The notes under the pieces: generated by a model
What the model saw: only the letters and a program-made list of their open reading frames with translations
Told to the model about the DNA's origin: nothing
The model's database searches: none
Position numbers and translations under genes: made by a program
Assembly: GCA_019634835.1 (NCBI GenBank)
Contig: JAHCAO010000002.1
Coordinates: 124,001-188,000, forward strand
Length of the DNA: 64,000 nucleotides
Direction of reading: 5' to 3'
Source: Gammaproteobacteria bacterium
GTDB lineage: Bacteria > Pseudomonadota > Gammaproteobacteria > DSM-16500
Shown here: piece after piece, positions 27,370 to 36,130 of the stretch
Position numbering within the stretch: position 1 is the stretch's first letter
Layout: each line of letters starts with the position of its first letter

Positions 27370-27538
27370 GTGCGTTACGCGTTTTTTGCAGCGAGAAGCG
27401 GAGGGTATTTTGTATGAACAATTAACAAGCAGACAAGAGTCTGCAAGAACAAAACCCAATCAAGGATGAGTGTGTTTTGCGATTAATTGTGAAGAAAAAA
27501 CACCCTCCGCCTCTCGCTGCAAAAAACGCGTAATACAC
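27370..27538. repeat. Dispersed inverted-repeat element, full copy B
   Basis: A 169-nt element with 40-nt arms (27370-27409 with 27499-27538). The inner hairpin is GCAGAC-AAGA-GTCTGC at 27429-27444. Compared with copy A (14950-15116), the internal words TGTATGANCAATTAAC, CAAAACCCAATCAAG and GTGAGTGTGTTTTG-like are shared, while arm bases such as GCGAGAAGCGGAGGG differ yet still pair. It lies between gcvT and the unknown protein gene. Confidence 0.9.
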
Positions 27539-27714
27539 CCGATAAACTGTCAAAGAACAGAGTCTATATATAAAACATTGCATGCACAGACCCTGTACCA
27601 GAGGAAAAGGAGTATAGCGTTTAGTCATAAAAAACAGAAGAGGAAATGCTTCTTTAAGCGTTTCTTAAGTATTCATCCCGTATGATCAAATAATTCATTC
27701 AAGGAGAAGAGTGT

Positions 27715-29580
27715 ATGCCATTGACTGAGGAACAAAAACGCACGATTGAAGCATCCATTAATCATTTATTAGACTTTCCTAGTGACCCTTTAGAATTTAT
27801 CCAAAAAGAAGCTAACATCATGTACGCGTGCACTCATCAAGTAAACAAGAGCGATGAGTTTTACTGGATACGCGAATGCTTGATCAACCCTACACAACAT
27901 TTTCAAGCCATCACCAGGCAAGGTCCGCCCCTTACCATTGGTGAAGTGCAAGAATACATTGTCGACTTTGTCACTCTCTGTTTAAAAAAACACGAAAAAT
28001 ATCTTTTAATTTGGAACAAAGATAACATATTAAATTCTCTGCCTATAGAGAACTGGATAATTGATTTTCACGGTCAACAAGCATTTGTAGAGGGAGGAGA
28101 AAACCCTTTGCAGTTATCTGTACCAGCCGGAAAAATTTATACCCAGGAATTAAGAATTGTCATGGAAGAGCAGCAAATTTTCGGTAATGAATCCATTTCA
28201 GTTAACAAACCAGCAACCTATGTTGACATTGTCGTTGAAATCGATGAGGAAATAATACATAGAGAATCAATTAAATTATTGGAGTTGCCTAGGAATTTTC
28301 GAGATGATCAGGATGAAAATCAATATATCGAAAACTTGAAGCAGCCCGCCGAAGAGAAAGCGCTGTCCGTCGCAGGAAAAACAGCACTCAATCATCTTGC
28401 TAAAAAATTTAATGTTCCTGCTTATACAAGACGGGCATGTAATTCACGACAAGCAAAAGAGGTCATTACAAATAAATATTATTTTAATTTGCTTGATAAA
28501 GGTCAATTACATTTATCAGACTTATCTGATTTATTAGATTATCAAGCCAATAATCTTTGTAATCAAGCTATCATCAGTTTAATTAATAAAGATGTTCTTA
28601 ATTTTAACCAAGCTAAAAATCTAACCTCATATACAACATTAATTATCACTAATCCTGTTTATTATAGGTTAATTATCAACGGCAATATCCCGATAAAGCA
28701 AATTACTAACATCAGCGATAGACGGAGTAAATTTTTAATCCATCCTAATATTACCAACTTAATTCAACGTGGAAAAATCACTTATCATCAAGCCAGGCTA
28801 TTACCCTTCTATCTCAAGGATATTCTCTTAAGTAATTTGTACTTAACTTTCTTCACACTTAACGATATTAATTGGAAGAAATTTAGCAAAATCAGAGAAG
28901 ATCAACATCAGTTATTGTTGAACGCATCCGTGGTTCGTTTTATTGTTAACAATGTACTTAACATGGAAAATGTTGTCTCGACTCTAGAAAAAAATACAGA
29001 CAATAATGACGCGTTACTTCACCTTGCCATTACTGCTATTACATTTCGTTTATATGGGATCTGGATAAATAACCCCTACTCGATAAATTCCATTCCTGAT
29101 AACATCAATGTACTCATTGATGAAATTCAATCCATTGCGGATAACCACCATATCGAGCCATTACAATTCCAAGAATGGGTATTGCCCAGGTTCTTAAGTT
29201 ATATTGAATGCGATCTAAAGGAAAAGATCACTGGCATGGACAAAGAAAAAATTCATATTAGAATCTATCATTACTTGATGAATGCTATCCCAATGGAAAT
29301 TGATGCTTCCACCTCTAGTTGGAGCAAAACATTTCAGGATTTAATTCAAATCGCAGTGAAAATAAACCGATCATTACATGCACGGGAATGGCATGAGAAA
29401 ATTAAGCCGCACGATAGAATGGCAAGCTCTCAAAATAGATTCTTCTCATCATTAAGAAAACAGAAAAAAACATTATCGCCCGACGATGAGGATTTAAAAG
29501 ATTTCTGTAACAGGCTCACCGCACTTGCACCGTTTAGTTCAGCCATATCTCGCCATACATCGTCATTAAACTTTACTTGA
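27715..29580 (+). CDS. Large protein with Leu-rich helical repeats, unknown; effector candidate
   Basis: A 621-residue soluble protein with no signal peptide and no family I recognise. From about residue 255 to 375 it has several degenerate units of roughly 20-30 residues of the form L-x-x-G/K-x-L-x-x-x-Q-A-x-x-L (for example LLDKGQLHLSDLSDLLDY, LINKDVLNFNQAKNLTSY, LIQRGKITYHQARLLPFY), suggesting a helical solenoid. The tail is polar and basic. AAGGAG lies seven bases before the ATG. Lone genes with such repeats are common among substrates of the Legionellales type IV secretion system, but no secretion signal can be proved by eye. The 3' end overlaps the convergent ubiquinone hydroxylase gene by 15 nt. 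Confidence 0.6.
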   Translation: MPLTEEQKRTIEASINHLLDFPSDPLEFIQKEANIMYACTHQVNKSDEFYWIRECLINPTQHFQAITRQGPPLTIGEVQEYIVDFVTLCLKKHEKYLLIWNKDNILNSLPIENWIIDFHGQQAFVEGGENPLQLSVPAGKIYTQELRIVMEEQQIFGNESISVNKPATYVDIVVEIDEEIIHRESIKLLELPRNFRDDQDENQYIENLKQPAEEKALSVAGKTALNHLAKKFNVPAYTRRACNSRQAKEVITNKYYFNLLDKGQLHLSDLSDLLDYQANNLCNQAIISLINKDVLNFNQAKNLTSYTTLIITNPVYYRLIINGNIPIKQITNISDRRSKFLIHPNITNLIQRGKITYHQARLLPFYLKDILLSNLYLTFFTLNDINWKKFSKIREDQHQLLLNASVVRFIVNNVLNMENVVSTLEKNTDNNDALLHLAITAITFRLYGIWINNPYSINSIPDNINVLIDEIQSIADNHHIEPLQFQEWVLPRFLSYIECDLKEKITGMDKEKIHIRIYHYLMNAIPMEIDASTSSWSKTFQDLIQIAVKINRSLHAREWHEKIKPHDRMASSQNRFFSSLRKQKKTLSPDDEDLKDFCNRLTALAPFSSAISRHTSSLNFT

Positions 29581-30786
29581 AAGAAAAGGTAGTCCATTTC
29601 TATTACCAACAGCATGACGTGTAAACAAGTTTTTCATCCATTTAACTTGATGAGTTGTCTTTAACCCTAATGAACGAAGTTGCTGTATTGATTTTTTATT
29701 GCTAGCAAACAAGTTTTTTATTACATCCACTCCCGCAAGCATAGTGAAATTATCCGCTTTTCGCCAACGTTCATATCGCCGCAAACTTGTGTAATTTCCT
29801 ATGTCCCGATGATTTTTAACGGCCTCTACAATAACATCCGACAAACTTGCCGCATCCAACAAACCCATGTTCACACCTTGCCCTGCGAGAGGATGCACCG
29901 TATGTGCTGCATCACCAACTAATGCCAAACGAGGCTTCACATATTCTGTTGCTTGCTGCTTAAAAAGCGGAAAAACATAGCGCTCATCAATGTTGGGGAT
30001 CTCACCAAGACAGTTTTCAAACGCTTCTGCTAATGCGTGTTGAAAGTATACCTCATCTAGCGACATTAATCGTTGCGCTTTTTCAAGAGGCAACGACCAA
30101 ACAATTGACGATTGATGCTCATCTGCTAAAGGTAAAAAAGCGAGTGGCCCTGTATCAAGAAAAATTTGTCTGGCAATACGGCCATGCGGTAAGGATGTTT
30201 GCACAGCTGCCACAATCGCTGCTTGATGATAATCCCGCTTTTCAACATCCATTTTTGCCGCTTCGCGCAGCCAGGAATTAGCGCCATCTGCAGCGACAGC
30301 TAATTTTCCCTTATAAACGTTCCCGTTATCACTCTCTAATTCAACGATTTGTTCATCTATAGTAAGTTTGATGAGCTGCACAGGGGAAATAAATTTCACT
30401 TGTAAATATTGGCTAATTTTTTCTTTTAACACAGATTGAATTAAATTGTTTTCGATAATATGGCCTAACCAAGGCTCTGCAATTTCCTCACTATCAAAAG
30501 TAATTTTACCCTTGCCTACTGCATCCCATACTTGAATTTGAGTGAATGGGCTAACACGTTTATCACAAATATCCCCCCATACATGCAGTGATTGAAAAAT
30601 CCTTTGCGAAGATAATGCGATTGCACTGACACGATGGTGATAGCAGGAAGCAGACCAAGAATAGATCGGTGAGTGTACTTCCAAGACTGCGATAGTCAAT
30701 GAAGTTCTTTGAGCAAGCATGCACGCTAGTGCCAGTCCCACCATGCCGCCGCCCACAATGATAATATCGTGTGTTGTTGATTGCAT
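29566..30786 (-). CDS. FAD-dependent ubiquinone-biosynthesis hydroxylase (UbiH/UbiF/COQ6 family)
   Basis: A 406-residue flavoprotein monooxygenase that hydroxylates the aromatic ring of ubiquinone precursors. The N-terminal FAD motif is IIVGGGMVGLALA; the second FAD motif reads LVGDAAHTVHPLAGQGVNMG near residue 285, the family signature. Which ring position it acts on (UbiH, UbiF or UbiI) cannot be told from sequence alone. Its start lies next to a truncated dispersed repeat. It overlaps the convergent 27715-29580 gene by 15 nt. Confidence 0.88.
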   Translation of the reverse strand: MQSTTHDIIIVGGGMVGLALACMLAQRTSLTIAVLEVHSPIYSWSASCYHHRVSAIALSSQRIFQSLHVWGDICDKRVSPFTQIQVWDAVGKGKITFDSEEIAEPWLGHIIENNLIQSVLKEKISQYLQVKFISPVQLIKLTIDEQIVELESDNGNVYKGKLAVAADGANSWLREAAKMDVEKRDYHQAAIVAAVQTSLPHGRIARQIFLDTGPLAFLPLADEHQSSIVWSLPLEKAQRLMSLDEVYFQHALAEAFENCLGEIPNIDERYVFPLFKQQATEYVKPRLALVGDAAHTVHPLAGQGVNMGLLDAASLSDVIVEAVKNHRDIGNYTSLRRYERWRKADNFTMLAGVDVIKNLFASNKKSIQQLRSLGLKTTHQVKWMKNLFTRHAVGNRNGLPFLSSKV

Positions 30787-30810
30787 CCGTTATCGTCTCA
30801 TCTACATTAA

Positions 30811-30888
30811 GATGATGAGTGTGTTTTGCGGTGAAGGGTGAAGGAAAAATACCCTTTTCTTTTTGCAGCAAAAAACTCGTCATGCATC
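30811..30888. repeat. Truncated dispersed repeat (right half)
   Basis: The right half of the element family: GTGTGTTTTGCGGTGAAGGG, then AAAAATACCC and the terminus GCAGCAAAAAACTCGTCATG-CATC. The left arm and the AGGA-type hairpin are absent. It directly precedes the ubiquinone hydroxylase gene, so it may lie within its leader. Confidence 0.7.
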
Positions 30889-30922
30889 TAAAATCCGGTC
30901 GTCAGTAGCCAGATTTATACGA

Positions 30923-32317
30923 TCAAAAAGGCAGCGCCAAATCTGGCCTGACTGACGAGATCCAACTCCGAAACATGGCTTGAATATGATGAAGGATAGA
31001 CTCATTCATCGCCTCAAAACGCAAAATTAAGCAAGGAGTAGTATTGGAAGCACGCACCAATCCCCAGCCATGAGCAAAACTCACCCGCAAACCATCAATC
31101 GTATTAACTTCTTGCGCACTAGAAAAATCGGCATTATCTATAATCTGCTGCATCACTTGAAATTTTTCTTCTTCAGCAACAGTAATTTTTAACTCAGGCG
31201 TAATAAAACTATGTGGTATGGTTGAAAATAATTGATGGCTATCTTCTTGCTCCTGCGCCAAAATTTCTAACAATCTTGCGCCAGCATATAATGCATCATC
31301 AAATCCATACCAACGATCTTTAAAAAAGATATGTCCACTCATTTCACCTGCAAGTTGTGCTTGTGTTTCTGCTAGTTTTGCCTTGATCAGTGAATGTCCC
31401 GTCTTCCACATGATGGGCTCGCCGCCATAAGATCGAATCAACTGCGCAAGATTATTAGTGCATTTCACATCAAAAATTATCTTTGCTCCGGGATATTCCA
31501 CTAATAATGTTTTCGCAAATAGCATTAACAATCGGTCTGATGAAATAATCGCCCCTTGACTCGTCACAACACCAAGCCGGTCTCCATCGCCATCAAATGC
31601 TAAACCAATATCCGCTTGTTTTTCGCGGACAACACGCACTAAATCCTGTAAATTATTGTCCTGGCTAGGATCTGGATGATGGTTAGGGAAACGACCATCA
31701 ACTTCACAAAACAACTCATGCACTTCACAACCTAATGCTTTAAACAATCTGGGCGCAAGAATACTGGTCGCCCCATTTCCTGCATCCACCACCACACTGA
31801 GTGGTCGCGCCAAACGCACATTTTGAATAACGCTTTCCAGATAATGGTCTTGAATATCGAATTCTTTTCTAGCGGCATCACCATCATATAGACGGTTATC
31901 AATAATACGTTGATGTAAGCTCTTGATAGCTTCTTCAGACAAAGCTGTGCCCTGAATTACAATCTTTAAGCCATTGTACTCAGATGGATTGTGGCTACCA
32001 GTTAACATAATACCTGAGCGCTGATCACAAAGATGCGTTGCGTAATAAAGCACTGGTGTTGGTACCATGCCAATATCATGCACATCACATCCACTGGATT
32101 GAATACCTGCAGATAACGCTTGCATCAGCATAGGACTGGAATCACGACCATCACGCGCCACTATTATTTGGCTTTCACCACCATCATGTAACAAAGAGCC
32201 CACTGCTTTACCAATCAGGAATACATTGTCCTTCGTGAGTGTTTTACCCACAATGCCACGTATATCATAAGTACGGAATATAGATGGGTTTAATGCATAC
32301 AGAGATTCATCTGACAT
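30923..32317 (-). CDS. algC: Phosphomannomutase/phosphoglucomutase (AlgC/ManB type)
   Basis: A 464-residue alpha-D-phosphohexomutase converting the 6-phosphate and 1-phosphate of mannose or glucose, feeding LPS and other sugar nucleotides. The phosphoserine loop is MLTGSHNPSEYNGLK, the metal-binding loop AFDGDGDRLGV and the sugar loop GEMSGHIFF; all are intact. The C-terminal domain ends with RASNTTPCLILRFEA. Its start overlaps the dut stop by one base, so it belongs to the coaBC-dut-algC operon. Confidence 0.93.
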   Translation of the reverse strand: MSDESLYALNPSIFRTYDIRGIVGKTLTKDNVFLIGKAVGSLLHDGGESQIIVARDGRDSSPMLMQALSAGIQSSGCDVHDIGMVPTPVLYYATHLCDQRSGIMLTGSHNPSEYNGLKIVIQGTALSEEAIKSLHQRIIDNRLYDGDAARKEFDIQDHYLESVIQNVRLARPLSVVVDAGNGATSILAPRLFKALGCEVHELFCEVDGRFPNHHPDPSQDNNLQDLVRVVREKQADIGLAFDGDGDRLGVVTSQGAIISSDRLLMLFAKTLLVEYPGAKIIFDVKCTNNLAQLIRSYGGEPIMWKTGHSLIKAKLAETQAQLAGEMSGHIFFKDRWYGFDDALYAGARLLEILAQEQEDSHQLFSTIPHSFITPELKITVAEEEKFQVMQQIIDNADFSSAQEVNTIDGLRVSFAHGWGLVRASNTTPCLILRFEAMNESILHHIQAMFRSWISSVRPDLALPF

Positions 32318-32838
32318 TAATTTTTTCCTGAATGACCAAAACCACCAGCGCCTCGCTCTGTTGTAACAAAATCATCAACCATCTCAAATTGTGCACGCAT
32401 GATAGGCAAGAAAATAAGCTGCGCAATGCGGTCTCCTGGTTCAATAGTATAAACAGTTTGTGATCGGTTCCAACATGACACCATCAATGGGCCTTGATAA
32501 TCTGCATCAATCAATCCCACTAAATTACCTAATACCAAACCATGTTTATGTCCTAATCCAGAACGTGGCAATACTACTGCTGCCATATGCGGATCAGCAA
32601 TATAAATAGAAATCCCAGCAGAGATAAGATGCGTTTGACCAGGTTCGACAACAAGTGGTTCATCTATACAAGCCCTCAGATCCCATCCTGCTGCCGCTTT
32701 CGTCTCATAACGCGGCAAAGGAAATTCTTTCCCAATACGCTGATCTAAGATTTTCATTTGTATGGATGTTGTATAAGCACGTACTTCGTCACTGTTGATG
32801 ATAATTTCTTTTTCATGCTGCATGATTTCTTCAGTCAT
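32317..32838 (-). CDS. dut: dUTP diphosphatase Dut
   Basis: Dut hydrolyses dUTP to dUMP, keeping uracil out of DNA. All five motifs are seen: [40 protein letters not shown] and the C-terminal [10 protein letters not shown]. The usual protein starts near MKILD (residue 28 here); the frame extends 27 residues upstream and a GAAGAGAG ribosome site supports the upstream ATG at 32838, so an N-terminal extension is likely. Middle gene of coaBC-dut-algC. Confidence 0.95.
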   Translation of the reverse strand: MTEEIMQHEKEIIINSDEVRAYTTSIQMKILDQRIGKEFPLPRYETKAAAGWDLRACIDEPLVVEPGQTHLISAGISIYIADPHMAAVVLPRSGLGHKHGLVLGNLVGLIDADYQGPLMVSCWNRSQTVYTIEPGDRIAQLIFLPIMRAQFEMVDDFVTTERGAGGFGHSGKN

Positions 32839-32850
32839 AAGTCTCTCTTC

Positions 32851-34050
32851 TTATTGTTTCGCTTGATAAGCAGATGCAATCATCATGATTAACTCTCTTG
32901 CTAACTTCTGTTTTGGCATCAATGGAAGAGACACCCTTTTTTCTCCCAAGACCATCACCTCATTGTCATCTGTACCCATACCCACTTTTGTATCGACACG
33001 ATTAGCAACGATCATATCCATATTCTTACGTTTTCGTTTCGCTTCGGCTTGTTCTAATAAATTTTCAGTTTCGGCAGCAAACCCCACAATAAAAGGCTTA
33101 GGAGACAATTTTCCTACACTGCCAACAATATCCGGATTGCGTTCTAATTCCAGCAGCATCGCTGCTTGGTCTTTATGGATCTTTTGCTTAGCAATTGTTT
33201 TACTGCGATAATCACCCACTGCCGCCACAGCCAAAAAGATATCACAATCTATTATTTTTCTCATCACAGCATCATACATTTCATTAGCCGTGATGACATG
33301 TACACATTCAATTTGCTCAGGCTCTCGTATAACTACTGGCCCACTAATTAACGTCACGATCGCTCCTGCTTCATGAGCTGCCTCTGCCAGTGCGTAACCC
33401 ATCTTGCCAGAACTACCATTTGAGATAAATCGCACCGGATCAATCGCTTCATGCGTGGGACCAGCAGTCACTAGCACTCTTAATCCTGCCATCCCGCCAT
33501 GCGCAAATAATCCACTCAATTTTTCCAGTATCTCCACTGGTTCTATCATACGTCCAGGACCAATGTCTCCGCATGCTTGACTGCCTTCAGACGGACCTAC
33601 AACCTGAATACGTTTTCGCTGCAAAATCTGTAAATTTTCCTGAGTCAGTACATGCTGCCACATGCCTTGATTCATCGCCGGAGCAATCATCAGCGGCGCT
33701 TTCGTTGCCAAACATACCGTAGTTAGTAAATCATCTGCGTTTCCATTGGCGAGTCGCGCCATAAAATCCGCCGTTGCAGGTGCCACCAAAACTACATCTG
33801 CCCAGCGAGCAAGTTCAATATGCCCCATTGCAGCTTCTGCTTGTAAATCAAATAACTCCTGATGGACAGGGTAACCAGAAACTGCTTGCATGGTCAGTGG
33901 TGTAATAAAACGCTGCGCATTCTCCGTCATCGCAACCCGCACAACTGCACCAGATTCACGTAAGCGGCGTACAATTTCAGGACTCTTGTAAGCAGCAATA
34001 CTACCTGTCACACCAAGCAATATTCTTTTATTTGCGAGAAATAATGCCAT
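32851..34050 (-). CDS. coaBC: Bifunctional phosphopantothenoylcysteine decarboxylase/synthetase CoaBC (Dfp)
   Basis: A two-step coenzyme A enzyme. The N-terminal flavin domain (LLGVTGSIAAYKSPE) decarboxylates, with the catalytic HIELARWAD histidine and the PAMNQGMW motif; the C-terminal synthetase part has VTAGPTHEAIDPVRFISNGS and the KMGYAL helix, and joins cysteine to phosphopantothenate using CTP. I use the ATG at 34050, preceded by GAGGTGA; the GTG two codons earlier lies close to that site. First gene of the coaBC-dut-algC operon. Confidence 0.95.
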   Translation of the reverse strand: MALFLANKRILLGVTGSIAAYKSPEIVRRLRESGAVVRVAMTENAQRFITPLTMQAVSGYPVHQELFDLQAEAAMGHIELARWADVVLVAPATADFMARLANGNADDLLTTVCLATKAPLMIAPAMNQGMWQHVLTQENLQILQRKRIQVVGPSEGSQACGDIGPGRMIEPVEILEKLSGLFAHGGMAGLRVLVTAGPTHEAIDPVRFISNGSSGKMGYALAEAAHEAGAIVTLISGPVVIREPEQIECVHVITANEMYDAVMRKIIDCDIFLAVAAVGDYRSKTIAKQKIHKDQAAMLLELERNPDIVGSVGKLSPKPFIVGFAAETENLLEQAEAKRKRKNMDMIVANRVDTKVGMGTDDNEVMVLGEKRVSLPLMPKQKLARELIMMIASAYQAKQ

Positions 34051-34376
34051 TAACACTCACCTCAGACTTGCTAGTACAGTACTGCTTTTAGCCTAGACAA
34101 GCGAATCAGACCACTCAACCCAGCCCACAATTGGATCCTCTTGTCTGCGGCCGCACCAGTTCAGTGTTACTTTCAACCTAAGCGGACAACCTTTGCAACA
34201 ACAGAACGACATAAGGTGACATGACACACCAAATGCATGCTTGACCTAAGACAAAACACATTGCTGTAGAAGATAACATATGTTATTCATTTGGTTCACC
34301 TCATTCTTTTTCTAAGAGTTCCGCCAAACGCAGAAACTCCTTTTCTCATTAGACTTCTTTCCCAAAAGGAATATTT
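34051..34376. other. Gap between divergent coaBC and radC
   Basis: About 325 nt with no gene recognised. It holds a perfect 14-bp palindrome ATAACATATGTTAT at 34273-34286, a possible operator, and complementary 7-mers AGACAAG (34095-34101) and CTTGTCT (34140-34146). The control regions of both divergent genes should be here. Confidence 0.45.
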
Positions 34377-35051
34377 ATGCCAATTACAGACTGGCCACGA
34401 GAAGACCGGCCAAGAGAAAAATTACTTAATAAAGGTGAACAGGCGCTCACCGATGCAGAATTAATCGCTATCATTTTAAAATCAGGCACTCGCGGCAAAA
34501 CAGCCCTGGACATTGCTAAAGAATTACTGAGCGAGTTTGGCAATCTAAAAAAACTATTGCGAGCACCCCCACGATCTCTCATGAAGAAACAAGGAATAGG
34601 CAGTGCAAAATATGCTTCACTAAGAGCAACTATAGAGCTTGGTAAACGCTATCTGAATGAACGCCTGCCAACTGGCGCTGTATTAAATAACACTCGTGTC
34701 ACTCAAAGATTTTTGGCTGATCGGTTACGAGATTTCACAAATGAAGTCTTTGCCTGTTTGTTCTTAGATAACCACTTAAAACTGATTAGTTATAACGAAT
34801 TATTTTATGGAACAATTAATGAAGCTAATGTTTATCCACGGGAAATTGTCCGGCGTGCTCTTGAACACAATGCTGCTAAAATCATTCTTGCACATAACCA
34901 CCCTTCTGGCCGACCCACACCCAGTGCTGCAGACAGAGAAGTGACTTTACTCATCAAAAATGCACTAGGTCTCGTTGATATAGAGGTGATTGACCATATT
35001 ATTATCGGCAACCCAGAGAATTTCTCATTCGCAGAAGCTGGAATTCTATAG
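34377..35051 (+). CDS. radC: RadC/MPN+ family JAB1 domain protein
   Basis: A 224-residue protein with an N-terminal helix-hairpin-helix region (about 20-90, with GIGSAKYASLRA) and a C-terminal JAMM metalloprotease-type domain carrying HNHPSGRPTPSAADRE. The family is named after a repair gene but its biochemical role is not settled. The ATG follows a weak AAAAGGAAT site. The gene is alone, ahead of a long inverted-repeat element. Confidence 0.92.
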   Translation: MPITDWPREDRPREKLLNKGEQALTDAELIAIILKSGTRGKTALDIAKELLSEFGNLKKLLRAPPRSLMKKQGIGSAKYASLRATIELGKRYLNERLPTGAVLNNTRVTQRFLADRLRDFTNEVFACLFLDNHLKLISYNELFYGTINEANVYPREIVRRALEHNAAKIILAHNHPSGRPTPSAADREVTLLIKNALGLVDIEVIDHIIIGNPENFSFAEAGIL

Positions 35052-35084
35052 TTAGAGTTAGGGAAAAAGTTAGAGAAAAAGATC

Positions 35085-35214
35085 ATGAAATCCCGCTACA
35101 AGCCGTCACCCTATTATTTTTGGAGACTAGATTGCAGGATGCAATCCTAAACGCCATGGATGGCATGTTGGGAGCCAAAAAACAATAGGGTGACGGCTTG
35201 TAGCGGGATTTCAT
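35085..35214. repeat. Long inverted repeat between radC and rpmB
   Basis: Arms of 39 and 40 nt (35085-35123 and 35175-35214; ATGAAATCCCGCTACAAGCC at one end) are complementary except for one base and one indel. The 51-nt interior contains two hairpins, ATTGCA-GGA-TGCAAT and GCCAT-GG-ATGGC. No T tract follows, so it is not a simple terminator. Confidence 0.9.
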
Positions 35215-35229
35215 TCCTGGAAGAAGATA

Positions 35230-35258
35230 TTGCTCTTAATCAAACTTTCTGGTATAAG
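35230..35258 (+). promoter_or_regulatory. Promoter for rpmB-rpmG
   Basis: TTGCTC at 35230-35235 and TATAAG at 35253-35258 are separated by 17 bases, a good sigma-70 layout, about 60 nt before rpmB. Confidence 0.65.
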
Positions 35259-35318
35259 TTGGGCCCTTGAAAATTATTTTGAAACGAACAACTTAGACCG
35301 ATTGATAGAGAGCAACGT

Positions 35319-35558
35319 ATGGCCAAGAAATGTCCAATTACTGGCAAAGCCCCTTTAGTGGGAAATCATGTCTCCCATGCAAACAACAAAACCAAGCGGC
35401 GTTATTTGCCTAATTTACAATACAAACGTTTCTGGTTAGAAAGCGAGAAACGCTTTATTCGCATACGTGTTAGCACTCGTGGTATGCGTATTATTGATAA
35501 GCATGGCATCGAAGCTGTGCTAGATAACATAAAGCTACGTGATCAAACCACTGCATAA
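35319..35558 (+). CDS. rpmB: 50S ribosomal protein L28
   Basis: A 79-residue protein with the L28 features [20 protein letters not shown] at the N-terminus and [15 protein letters not shown] towards the C-terminus. It is normal in length. Paired with rpmG 19 nt downstream, the usual gammaproteobacterial order, and driven by the promoter at 35230-35258. Confidence 0.97.
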   Translation: MAKKCPITGKAPLVGNHVSHANNKTKRRYLPNLQYKRFWLESEKRFIRIRVSTRGMRIIDKHGIEAVLDNIKLRDQTTA

Positions 35559-35577
35559 GATAAACAGGTAACGACAG

Positions 35578-35772
35578 ATGCGCGACAAAATTAAAATGGT
35601 TTCTACCGGTAAAACTAAAGCTGGCAAATCTACCGGAACATTTCGTACCACAACAAAAAATAAAAAGAAAACCACTGAAAAGTTAAAGATGAAGCACTAC
35701 GATCCTCGTGCTTATAACCCGCAAACTGATAAAAATGGTATGCATGTGTTATTTGAAGAAGCGAAGATTTAG
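35578..35772 (+). CDS. rpmG: 50S ribosomal protein L33, unusually long
   Basis: A 64-residue L33 with [10 protein letters not shown] at the start, [20 protein letters not shown] in the middle and FEEAKI at the end. Usual L33 has about 50-55 residues; here there are extra residues after the first strand ([10 protein letters not shown]) and before the last ([10 protein letters not shown]). There are no cysteines, so it is the zinc-free form. It follows rpmB in one operon. Confidence 0.93.
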   Translation: MRDKIKMVSTGKTKAGKSTGTFRTTTKNKKKTTEKLKMKHYDPRAYNPQTDKNGMHVLFEEAKI

Positions 35773-35839
35773 TAGATTTCTGCCCTAAAAATTTCTGCGC
35801 GCATGCTCCCGTACGTTTCTTCGGGGTAACTCATCGGAT

Positions 35840-35999
35840 CCCAAAAAACGGAAGCTGGTAGATAGCACCATTCTAGTCATTACGACGACCAGCTTTGAAA
35901 TACAATAGGTTGGTTAAAGTTGCAGCCTTTATTCCTTCGCTAGCTTCCATCTTAACAGGCCTTCATGGCTTCGACATCGCAGAGCTTCTGTTTTTTGGG
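35840..35999. repeat. Inverted repeat with nested hairpin in the rpmG-desaturase gap
   Basis: CCCAAAAAACGGAAGCT at 35840-35856 pairs with AGCTTCTGTTTTTTGGG at 35983-35999 with one mismatch. Next to the left arm, AAGCTGGT can pair with ACCAGCTT about 30 nt further on. The 35773-36130 gap has no gene; this element and the terminator below account for most of it. Confidence 0.7.
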
Positions 36000-36050
36000 G
36001 CCCTATGACTACCCTCGTGAACGTACAATGAGCAAAATGTAATAAGCAAC

Positions 36051-36100
36051 GCTACCTACAGGTAAATTCCGCCGGAATTTACCTGTAGGTAGCGCTTTTT
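36051..36100. terminator. Strong hairpin terminator between rpmG and desaturase
   Basis: A perfect 20-bp stem (36051-36070 with 36074-36093, GCTACCTACAGGTAAATTCC) with a 3-nt loop is followed by GCTTTTT. It lies between convergent genes and would end transcription from the rpmB side; the T run is on the plus strand. A 10-nt direct repeat CTCGTGAACG flanks it (36014-36023, 36101-36110). Confidence 0.82.
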
Positions 36101-36130
36101 CTCGTGAACGGAACTCTTAAGATACTAATC

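Noticed and set aside
27338-27714. Glycine riboswitch before gcvT
   Set aside because: The space is taken by a dispersed inverted-repeat element; none of the conserved glycine-aptamer pattern is visible.
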